This document shows positions 1-7,316 of a stretch of DNA of 11,346 nucleotides, in pieces (position 1 is the first letter of the stretch; each line of letters opens with the position of its first letter). A program made the translations under genes and the position numbers. Source of the DNA: an uncultured Duncaniella sp. GTDB taxonomy: Bacteria > Bacteroidota > Bacteroidia > Bacteroidales > Muribaculaceae. The stretch lies in NCBI GenBank assembly GCA_910584825.1, contig CAJUCI010000014.1, forward strand, positions 1 to 11,346. Reading direction: 5' to 3'. A model generated the notes under the pieces. That model was not told the origin of the DNA. It saw only the letters and a program-made list of their open reading frames with translations, and did not search any database.

Positions 1-70
1 AATTAAAAATCAACAATATAACCGACAAAATTCATTTTTTGTCATCTACTAAACCAAAAATTATCAGCAT

Positions 71-1774
71 ATGAAAAAAGTTTACTCGATTTTGGCAATG
101 GTTCTAATTGCAGGCCAAGGCATATCGGTCATGGCCCAACAGCTACCCAATAGCGGTTTCGAGACATGGGTCGATTGTTACCCGTGGAGCAGTAAGACAA
201 ATACTGACGGCCCGTATAAAGGCACAAATGCTCAGGGAACAACCCCTGAGAGCTGGTGCGTTTCTAATGTATATTCAGGAATATCCAACAATACTTTGGC
301 TTCTTCCGTGGCAGGCTACAATAAATCGAAATGCGCAGTTGAATTGAAGGATAAGCCCATTGTTCTTGGAACTATAAAACAGCACATTCCTGCATATGTA
401 GCGTTAGGTACTACGTGGTCTACCTCAAATGGTATGGCTGCTAATGATAAAGCCGGAGGTTCGTTCGGCGGTCTCGACTTTACGTATCGTCCTGATGCCA
501 TCAGTTTCTATTACAAGAATGATGCGAAGGTGTCATCATCTATGGTGGTAGCCTACTTATGGACAGGCACATTCACTCAGCTTGATGTTCCTGCCAATAT
601 TGTTGTTTTTGGTAATCCGACTAAAACTACCATGATTGACCGTGACCGACAGGTGCTCGGTATGGACATGGCCGGTGCTCAGGGTGGTGAGACCTCAAGC
701 ACTCCCGGGGCTGAATGCATCGCCAAACTTCAGGAAAATCTCCCGGCAAGTGCTGACTGGTCAAATGCAGTCTATGAATTCGACTATACGAGCGATGCAG
801 TTCCCGAGAAAATCAATGTCATTTTTTCTGCGGGTGACTACTTCAGCACCACACGTTCAACTGACGATGCCAATATATTGACCGTAGATGACGTTAAGCT
901 GATTTACTATTCCACGCTTAAATCGCTGACTATAGGAGGCAAGGAAATCACTCTTGAAGACGGCAAATATGAATACGAAATCGAGGGTGAACTCCCTGAG
1001 ACCGAGGCCGAGGTTGAGTGTGGCCTTAAAGGGAAGTCGGCAGTCGCCACCGTGGCTCTCGACAAGGCCGACAACAAGGCGACTGTGACAGTCACCGCCC
1101 CCGATGCCGACCTTGACGGCAAAACATCACACGTGTACAACATTTCGTTTGCATCTGCGCCCGAGCAGCCGGCCGACGAAAACACATACATCTATAATGG
1201 CAAACTTGCAATCTACCTCCAAGGAAGCTCATTGACCGGCGATACCCCTCAGGATGCTACAATCCACATCAACCGTTTCGCAGCCGACAAGTGTAATTTC
1301 TCACTTCCCGATTTTGCCCTTGGTGATATTAAGATTGGCGACATTAATGTGCCTGACGTTGAGCTTGAGTTTAATGACGGCATTGCGACCGTCAAAGGTT
1401 ACGTCAAAGACCTCGCTATCGGAGGTGATGAAACCACCCCTGACGAAGAGAAAATCCATGCGACTGTGACCGTGAACGGCACTATCGACGCCGAGGGGAA
1501 AGCATCGCTCAAGATTGATGTCCTTTGGGCTATGGATGGTAATGTCGAAAATGCAACTGAGGATAATATGATGCCCATTGAGGTTACATTCGACGGCACC
1601 GGCAAGGCTATTCCCGCAAGTTTTGGCACGTCAACAGCGATTGAATCCATTGTTGATGACCTGGATGCCCCGGTTGAGTATTTCAACCTTCAGGGTATGC
1701 CGGTCGCTAATCCTGAAAACGGCATCTACATCCGTCGCCAAGGCAACAAAGTCACCAAAATCATGATTAAATAA
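71..1774 (+). CDS. Exported PCMD / calycin-like multidomain protein with sorting-type C-terminal tail
   Basis: A 567-residue secreted protein of unknown molecular function. Residues 1-22 are a type I signal peptide (Lys-Lys, hydrophobic core, cleavage near VMA|QQ). Residues about 24-280 look like a PCMD (putative carbohydrate metabolism) domain: it opens with LPNSGFETW and closes with a GDYFSTT...LTVDDVKLIYY strand pattern typical of that jelly-roll-like fold. Residues about 283-362 form a small Ig-like beta domain (SLTIGGKEI to YNISF). Residues about 371-515 resemble the Bacteroidota calycin-like domain, a lipocalin-type barrel. The end (about 534-567, VEYFNLQGMPVANPENGIY) resembles the tails that end many Bacteroidales exported proteins, related to or mimicking type IX secretion sorting domains. 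No catalytic motif is visible; ligand or glycan binding at the surface is inference. It has its own terminator, so it is probably not part of the downstream operon. The start is the only ATG preceding the signal peptide, with an A/T-rich leader. Confidence 0.88.
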   Translation: MKKVYSILAMVLIAGQGISVMAQQLPNSGFETWVDCYPWSSKTNTDGPYKGTNAQGTTPESWCVSNVYSGISNNTLASSVAGYNKSKCAVELKDKPIVLGTIKQHIPAYVALGTTWSTSNGMAANDKAGGSFGGLDFTYRPDAISFYYKNDAKVSSSMVVAYLWTGTFTQLDVPANIVVFGNPTKTTMIDRDRQVLGMDMAGAQGGETSSTPGAECIAKLQENLPASADWSNAVYEFDYTSDAVPEKINVIFSAGDYFSTTRSTDDANILTVDDVKLIYYSTLKSLTIGGKEITLEDGKYEYEIEGELPETEAEVECGLKGKSAVATVALDKADNKATVTVTAPDADLDGKTSHVYNISFASAPEQPADENTYIYNGKLAIYLQGSSLTGDTPQDATIHINRFAADKCNFSLPDFALGDIKIGDINVPDVELEFNDGIATVKGYVKDLAIGGDETTPDEEKIHATVTVNGTIDAEGKASLKIDVLWAMDGNVENATEDNMMPIEVTFDGTGKAIPASFGTSTAIESIVDDLDAPVEYFNLQGMPVANPENGIYIRRQGNKVTKIMIK

Positions 1775-1797
1775 CGACACGATTACATCGTCATAAC

Positions 1798-1841
1798 ACG
1801 CGGGGCAGAGCCATTACCTGGCTTTGCCCCGCGTCATTTTT
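1798..1841 (+). terminator. Intrinsic terminator after the PCMD/calycin-like gene
   Basis: The arms at 1798-1812 and 1820-1834 pair over 15 positions, GC-rich, with a single G-U pair (1808-1824). The loop is 7 bases (1813-1819), and a run of five T (1837-1841) follows two bases after the stem. The hairpin begins 23 bases after the stop codon at 1774, as expected of a Rho-independent terminator. It separates the upstream gene from the glycosidase operon. Confidence 0.9.
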
Positions 1842-1891
1842 CGCCCTTTCGGCAACGCATCGTGTGCCCCATATCTTTCTGCAATGATGAT

Positions 1892-1924
1892 TGTGGATAA
1901 TATGAATGTTTTTTTGTAATTTTG
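1892..1924 (+). promoter_or_regulatory. Bacteroidota-type promoter for the glycosidase operon
   Basis: TAATTTTG at 1917-1924 matches the Bacteroidota sigma-factor -7 consensus TAnnTTTG at every fixed position, and is followed by CACC. The -33 element (consensus TTTG) is weak: TGTG at 1892-1895 lies 21 bases upstream of the -7 box. Transcription would start near 1930, giving a leader of about 40 bases before the ATG at 1971. A second, imperfect -7-like element, TAATATTTG, lies at 1934-1942, with TTTG at 1913-1916 upstream at short spacing. No inverted-repeat operator is obvious, so the regulator cannot be inferred. Confidence 0.7.
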
Positions 1925-1970
1925 CACCGAAAATAATATTTGAACGGACCCCTTAAATCTATTCCATTAC

Positions 1971-4067
1971 ATGAGAATACCTTATTTTGTATTGGGAGCA
2001 CTCTCTTTATGCTCCTCCATGTATGTCTATGCCGAGACGATTGACCGCGTGTCGCTCGTCGGGCGTAACAATCCGCATGTCACATCCGTCGACCCTCATG
2101 CGTCGCTGACCGTAGGTAACGGTGAGTTTGCTTTTACGGCTGATGTCACAGGCTTGCAGACCTTCCCCGAAATCTATCGCAACGGTGTGCCCCTCGGCAC
2201 TCAGAGTCAGTGGGGATGGCATTCCTTCCCCAATCCCGAACAATATCGTCATGAGGAGACCCTGAAGTCGTATGACTTCGGCCACGGTCATCCCGAACTG
2301 TATTCCACTCAGCTTAAAGAGCCTGAGCGCGGCAAGGGGGCGTGTGACTGGTATCGTGTAAATCCCCACAGGCTGCATCTCGGCATTATCGGTTTTGACG
2401 GCCTTTCGGCCTCGGATGTAACCGATATTGACCAGACCCTCGACATGTGGCGTGGCACTATCACATCGTCATTCAAGGCCGGCGGGGTGCCCGTCGAAGT
2501 CAAGACCTCATGCCACCCCGACCGCGATATGATGTCGGCCGAAATCAGGTCGACCTCACATATGCCTGTCACATTCCGCCTCCCGTATCCTACCGGCGCG
2601 CATGCCGATGATGCCTGTGACTGGACAAAAGATTCACTTCATGTGACCGACGTTGTGCGCAGCGATGCCAACAGCGCGCTCCTGCGCCACACGCTCGACT
2701 CCACCACATATTATATAAATGTGCGCTGGACAGGCAATGTCACCCCAGAGGTCAAGGGGCGCAACGAGTGGGTGCTGCGCCCGTCGAGCGATGTGTGGAG
2801 CTTCACGGCCGAGTTTTCACCTGCCGAGATTAACCCCGGCGAACTTGCCGCCGAAAGTGTGCGCAAGGCATCCGAGCGTTACTGGGACTATTTTTGGCGT
2901 TCGGGCGGAGTCGTGGATTTCAGCAGATGTACCGACCCCCGCGCCCGCGAACTGGAGCGCAGAGTTGTGCTGTCGCAGTATCTTCTTGCCGTGCAGTGTG
3001 CCGGTTCGACCCCTCCGCAGGAGACCGGCCTGACATATAATTCTTGGTTCGGAAAATTCCACCTCGAGATGATATGGTGGCATCAGGCCCAGTTTGCCCT
3101 CTACGGCCACGAGTCACTCCTTGCCCGCACCCTCCCCTGGTATGAGTCGGTCCGCCCGATAGCCAGGCAGATAGCCGAGCGTCAGGGATTTGAGGGGGTA
3201 AGATGGATGAAGATGACCGACCCCTCGGGCATAGAGGCCCCTTCCAAGGTCGGCTCGTTCCTCATATGGCAGCAGCCCCATCTGATATATCTCGCCGAAC
3301 TTCTGCACAGGGCAAATCCCGGTTCGGGCGTCATCAATCAGTATGCCGAGCAGGTCGAGGAGACAGCCCGTTTCATGGAGTCGTTCGCCTCGTATGATGC
3401 CGACAATAACCGCTACACCCTCAAGGGTATAATCCCCGCGCAGGAGACACTGCGTGCGGCCGAGACCGTAAATCCCCCCTTCGAGCTTTCCTACTGGCAT
3501 TTCGGCCTGCTCACGGCCAACAAGTGGCGTGAGCGTCGCGGCCTCCCGCGCAACGCCAAGTGGGATGAGATAGCCTCGTCGCTCTCGCATCTCGCCGCCA
3601 AGGACTCGCTCTATCTTGCCGCCGAGACCGCCCCGCAGACCTACGAGGACATCCGTTTCACCTCCGACCACATGGCCGTGCTCGGTGCCCTCGGCATCCT
3701 CCCCCAGTCACCCCTGCTGGAGTTTGACACCATGAACTCGACTTTTGACTGGATTTATGACAACTGGAACTGGGACAAGACCTGGGGCTGGGACTACCCG
3801 ACAACCGCCATGTGCGCCACCCGTCTCGGCGAGCCTGAGAAGGCTGTCAACGCCATACTCATGGACAAGCGCACCAACACCTATCTGCCCAACGGCCATA
3901 ACTATCAGGACGACCGTCTGCGCTGCTATCTGCCCGGCAACGGCGGACTGCTCACTGCAGTGGCCCTCATGACAGCCGGTTGGGACGGTTGCAAGGTCAA
4001 GAACCCCGGTTTCCCGAAGGACGGCACCTGGGATGTGCGCTGGGAAGGCATCAAGCCCATGCCATAA
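1971..4067 (+). CDS. Exported six-hairpin glycosidase-like protein, family not assigned
   Basis: A 698-residue protein resembling Bacteroidota hypothetical glycosidases with an N-terminal beta-sandwich and a C-terminal (alpha/alpha)6 barrel, an architecture shared with GH65, GH95 and related clans. I cannot assign a numbered family. Residues 1-21 are a type I signal peptide (VYA|ET); Cys14 is not in a lipobox. Residues about 30-285 are the beta-rich part, with SLTVGNGEFAFTADVTG at 45-61 and SQWGWHSFPNPE at 79-90. The helical barrel spans about 290-670. Conserved-looking acidic and aromatic stretches are GKFHLEMIWWHQ (361-372, Glu366), GVRWMKMTDPSGIEAPS (409-425), FLIWQQPHLIYLAEL (430-444), IIPAQET (487-493, Glu492), PPFELSYWHFG (502-512, Glu505), TSDHMA (564-569, Asp566) and WNWDKTWGWDYP (599-610). 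Glu366, Glu505 and Asp566 are candidate catalytic carboxylates by position and context only. It is the first gene of the operon, directly behind the promoter. Its substrate is unknown; a pectic or rhamnose-containing oligosaccharide is inferred from neighbours. Confidence 0.87.
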   Translation: MRIPYFVLGALSLCSSMYVYAETIDRVSLVGRNNPHVTSVDPHASLTVGNGEFAFTADVTGLQTFPEIYRNGVPLGTQSQWGWHSFPNPEQYRHEETLKSYDFGHGHPELYSTQLKEPERGKGACDWYRVNPHRLHLGIIGFDGLSASDVTDIDQTLDMWRGTITSSFKAGGVPVEVKTSCHPDRDMMSAEIRSTSHMPVTFRLPYPTGAHADDACDWTKDSLHVTDVVRSDANSALLRHTLDSTTYYINVRWTGNVTPEVKGRNEWVLRPSSDVWSFTAEFSPAEINPGELAAESVRKASERYWDYFWRSGGVVDFSRCTDPRARELERRVVLSQYLLAVQCAGSTPPQETGLTYNSWFGKFHLEMIWWHQAQFALYGHESLLARTLPWYESVRPIARQIAERQGFEGVRWMKMTDPSGIEAPSKVGSFLIWQQPHLIYLAELLHRANPGSGVINQYAEQVEETARFMESFASYDADNNRYTLKGIIPAQETLRAAETVNPPFELSYWHFGLLTANKWRERRGLPRNAKWDEIASSLSHLAAKDSLYLAAETAPQTYEDIRFTSDHMAVLGALGILPQSPLLEFDTMNSTFDWIYDNWNWDKTWGWDYPTTAMCATRLGEPEKAVNAILMDKRTNTYLPNGHNYQDDRLRCYLPGNGGLLTAVALMTAGWDGCKVKNPGFPKDGTWDVRWEGIKPMP

Positions 4068-4115
4068 ATACCGTTGCAGGGCATTAGCCCATGCAGTTAA
4101 ATGCCATATAAAGAT

Positions 4116-7100
4116 ATGACTATGCGTAAAACGCTCCTATATATAATGCTCCTTTTGGCCGGTGGTTCAGCCCCGGCCAAAGGGGCGTTTCATTACACCC
4201 CTCAAGGCGGGTCGGCAGTGTGTGTCGACGGCACCACGCTCTATAACCGCGCTCTTTATGGTGCCCATTCAGGCTTCAGGATGGAGTGCAGCGACATCCC
4301 TGTTTTCGGCATCTATCTCCCCGGCATGGGTGGAAATCTCAGCTTCACCCTGCCCGAAGGGTCATGCCGGGCTGTCTACACGCCCGGACGTATGGATTAC
4401 GAGCAGAGTGGTGTGACGGTCGAGGCCCAGGTGTCGCGCACTGATGATGTGGCCCTGTGGCGATTGACCAATACCACTGACACTCAGCTGACTATCCCTG
4501 TCAGATTCGGCGGAGTGAGCGGCAAGAAATTCTACCGCGAGGGCGACCTTGGTGTCGACGCTCCCGACTGTTTTGCCCTGAAGCCGGAATACTGTGCCGG
4601 AAATTTCATTACCGTAAATGGTGATGAGGTTAGTGTGGAGTATGGCGCGAAAGAGCGTAAAAAGGTTCTGCTCATTATGCCGGCCGAAAAGGGTGGGGCG
4701 GAGAGCGTAGAGGCCGGTGGCTCGATATATGAGGGCGAGATTGTGCTCCCTCCTCACGAGAGCCGCATTGTGGCCTATTTTCCGACGGATAAATTTCCGG
4801 CCCCATATGCCAAAGGTTACAAGTCGCGTCAGCTGCTTCAGCAGGCACTTGCCTCGATTCTCGCACGTGCCGAGAGCGAACGTCTCGGCCTGACATCCAC
4901 ACTCGCCATATCCACCCCCGACGAGTGGCTCAACCCTGTGGGCGGTGCGCTCGCCGTGGCCGCCGACGGCATATGGAGCGGCAAGGCGTGGCTCCACGGC
5001 TCGATAGGGTGGCGCACACCCCATCTCGGCTGGCGCGGAGCCTATTGCGGCGACGCGCTCGGCTGGCACGACCGCGCGCTGACCCACTTCGAGACTTATG
5101 CCGACAATCAGATTACCGACATCCCCGCCGTCATCGGGCATCCCTGCCAGGATGAGAAGCAGAACCTGGCCCGTGCCCGCAAGAAGTGGGGCACTCCGAT
5201 GTATAGCGACGGCTACATATGCCGCCGTCCCGGCAAGAAGACCGAGATGTCGCATTATGACATGAACCTCGTGTATGCCGACGCGATGCTCCGCCACTTC
5301 ATGCACACGGGCGACACCGCCGCCATGCGTCGGCTCTTCCCGGTGCTCAAGCGGCATCTCGCGTGGGAGAAACTCAACTTTGACCCCGACGGCGACCACC
5401 TCTATGACGCATATTGCTGCATTTGGGCAAGCGACGCGCTGTATTACAGCGGCGGGGCTGTGACCCACTCGTCGGCCTACAACTGCTTTGCCAACGAACT
5501 CACCGGGCGTGTCGCACAAATGATTGGCGAGGACTCCGCCCCGTATTTTGCCGAATCCCGCGCCATACGTGCGGCGATAGACTCGGTGCTGTGGATGCCG
5601 GGCAAGGGATGTTGGGCCGAGTACAAGGACCTCGGCGGACATGGCCGAGTGCATCCGCATCCCGCGCTGTGGACTGTGTATCACGCCGTTGACTCCCGGA
5701 TAGGTGACAAGTTCAAGCGCTATGCCGCCACTCGCTACGTCGACCGCGAAATTCCCCGCATACCGCTCAACAATTGCGACACCCTCTACACCATCTCGAC
5801 CACCAACTGGAAGCCCTACTCATGGAGCATCAACAATGTGGCGATTGCCGAGGTGATGCACACCGCGCTTGCCTACTGGCAGGCCGACCGCCCCGACGAT
5901 GCCTATAGGCTCATGAAGGGTGTTGTTATTGACAACATGTATTCCGGGGCTTCGCCGTTGAATTTCGGGCAGATAAGTCAGTATGATGCCGCCCGCGGTG
6001 AGTGCTACCGCGACTTTGCCGACCCCATAGGCGTATGGAGCCGGGCCGTGACCGAGGGGCTGTATGGCATACGCCCCGACATGCTCGGTGAGGAACGGAC
6101 GGTGGACATCCGCCCCGGATTTCCGCAGGAGTGGGGGCATGCCTCCATCTCGCTGCCCGAGATTTCCTACAGCTTTGAGCGTGACGGCAACATCGACACC
6201 TATATTATAGAGAACCGATATGCCGGAAACACCCCCGTCAAACTCCACGTTCCCGCCCTCGGTCTGAGCGGTGTTACGGTCAACGGCAACACGGCGAAAT
6301 GGGATGTCGAGGAGTGTGCCATAGGCACTCCGCGCATAGCTATCACGGTGCCTCATGGCGACAAGGCTGTGGTCAGAGTGATGCGCGAGGCTTCGCGTGA
6401 GGCGTTCCCGACAGGCGAAGTGAGGACGGAAGGCCCGGTGCGGTTTGACGAGATGGCCTCGGGCGTATTGCGCTGGTGGCATCCGTCAGATGCGGCTGTG
6501 GATAAGGAAGATAGCTTGTTTGTCCGTGCAGTGAGCCGTGAGGAATTTGCCGAGGTGGACGCATCGAAATGTCAGCCCGTCGACCTTTCCGAGTGTTTCA
6601 ATGCCTCGGTGTCTGATATATTCTACAATCAATACCTCACCCCGCGTCCGCAGGTCACCACGCTCCAGATACCCGTGCAGGGCATCGGAGAGTGGTGTCA
6701 TCCCAAGCTGACAGCCGAGATTGACGACTCGGGCTTGCGCAGACTGGCCGGTGATAACGGCGGCAGGATAGCCCCGCTCGGCGTGCCGTTTATCGTGCCG
6801 TCTGAGGGGCAAAATGTCATGTTCACGACCCTTTGGGACAACTATCCGACCGCGGCCTCAATACCCCTTACAGGTGAGGCTTCGCACATGTATCTTCTCA
6901 TGGCCGGAAGCACCAACCATATGCAGTGGGGCATGGAGAACGCACGACTCACGGTGCGTTATGCCGATGGCACGTCGGCGACAATTCCGCTCGTGTCGCC
7001 TGTCAACTGGGCCCCGATTGAGCAGGATTTCTATAATGACGATTACGCCTTCCGTCAGCCCGAGGGGTGCAAACCTCCGATGAGGGTGCATCTGCTCACG

Positions 7101-7292
7101 GGCGAGGACTCGCGTTCGTTGGGCGACTCGCTCGGGCTTAAAGGTCCGGCTGACAGGATGATACCCTGTGGTGCGGCTGTCATGCTCGACCTCGCGCTTG
7201 ACCCCTCGCGCAGTCTCGAGCGGCTTGAGCTTGAGACGGTGTCTCACGATGTCGTGGTAGGCATCATGGCTGTGAGCCTCCAACGTCCGTAA
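4116..7292 (+). CDS. DUF4450 domain six-hairpin glycosidase-like protein
   Basis: A large exported protein recognised as a Bacteroidota DUF4450 protein by the stretches LYNRALYGAHSGFR and YLPGMGGNL. I use the ATG at 4116, giving 1058 residues. It sits in an AAAGATATG context like the CAGATATG of the GH105 gene and puts MTMRK before the signal peptide core. An in-frame ATG at 4101 adds five residues and one at 4122 removes two. Counting from 4116: signal peptide about 1-21 (APA|KG); DUF4450 beta-sandwich about 25-265; (alpha/alpha)6 barrel about 275-670 with WRGAYCGDALGWHDRA (306-321), TEMSHYDMNLVYADAML (376-392), DPDGDHLYDAY (423-433), SWSINNVAIAEV (569-580) and GVWSRAVTEGLYG (639-651); C-terminal carbohydrate-binding-like beta-sandwich about 775-1058 (YLLMAGSTNHMQ at 926-937). 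Asp and Glu residues at 313, 319, 377, 382, 389 and 440 are candidate active-site acids, unproven. The layout recalls GH78-type rhamnosidases, but the activity is unknown. It lies in the operon between the six-hairpin gene and the GH106 gene. Confidence 0.87.
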   Translation: MTMRKTLLYIMLLLAGGSAPAKGAFHYTPQGGSAVCVDGTTLYNRALYGAHSGFRMECSDIPVFGIYLPGMGGNLSFTLPEGSCRAVYTPGRMDYEQSGVTVEAQVSRTDDVALWRLTNTTDTQLTIPVRFGGVSGKKFYREGDLGVDAPDCFALKPEYCAGNFITVNGDEVSVEYGAKERKKVLLIMPAEKGGAESVEAGGSIYEGEIVLPPHESRIVAYFPTDKFPAPYAKGYKSRQLLQQALASILARAESERLGLTSTLAISTPDEWLNPVGGALAVAADGIWSGKAWLHGSIGWRTPHLGWRGAYCGDALGWHDRALTHFETYADNQITDIPAVIGHPCQDEKQNLARARKKWGTPMYSDGYICRRPGKKTEMSHYDMNLVYADAMLRHFMHTGDTAAMRRLFPVLKRHLAWEKLNFDPDGDHLYDAYCCIWASDALYYSGGAVTHSSAYNCFANELTGRVAQMIGEDSAPYFAESRAIRAAIDSVLWMPGKGCWAEYKDLGGHGRVHPHPALWTVYHAVDSRIGDKFKRYAATRYVDREIPRIPLNNCDTLYTISTTNWKPYSWSINNVAIAEVMHTALAYWQADRPDDAYRLMKGVVIDNMYSGASPLNFGQISQYDAARGECYRDFADPIGVWSRAVTEGLYGIRPDMLGEERTVDIRPGFPQEWGHASISLPEISYSFERDGNIDTYIIENRYAGNTPVKLHVPALGLSGVTVNGNTAKWDVEECAIGTPRIAITVPHGDKAVVRVMREASREAFPTGEVRTEGPVRFDEMASGVLRWWHPSDAAVDKEDSLFVRAVSREEFAEVDASKCQPVDLSECFNASVSDIFYNQYLTPRPQVTTLQIPVQGIGEWCHPKLTAEIDDSGLRRLAGDNGGRIAPLGVPFIVPSEGQNVMFTTLWDNYPTAASIPLTGEASHMYLLMAGSTNHMQWGMENARLTVRYADGTSATIPLVSPVNWAPIEQDFYNDDYAFRQPEGCKPPMRVHLLTGEDSRSLGDSLGLKGPADRMIPCGAAVMLDLALDPSRSLERLELETVSHDVVVGIMAVSLQRP

Positions 7293-7316
7293 AAGTTTAT
7301 AAATCACGCAGATAAT

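Noticed and set aside
1..70. Possible promoter for the first gene
   Set aside because: The stretch is A/T-rich and contains TTTG at 38-41, but no TAnnTTTG box lies at the right distance before 71. The promoter may be outside the window.
1971..2040. Lipoprotein signal in the six-hairpin protein (Cys14)
   Set aside because: The residues before the cysteine are L-S-L, with no Gly, Ala or Ser at -1, and a good type I site (VYA|ET) follows, so lipidation is unlikely.
3114..3671. A 185-codon minus-strand open frame with a Gly-rich, Arg-rich translation
   Set aside because: It is antisense to the helical barrel of the six-hairpin gene. Its composition is what a G+C-rich coding strand gives when read backwards.
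4362..5684. A 440-codon open frame on the minus strand inside the DUF4450 gene
   Set aside because: It lies entirely opposite a clearly coding frame in G+C-rich sequence. It has no signal peptide or recognisable domain and a low-complexity-like composition, so it is a shadow frame.
5820..6482. A 220-codon minus-strand open frame
   Set aside because: It is fully contained opposite DUF4450 coding sequence, with His/Arg/Pro-rich content and no leader or domain.
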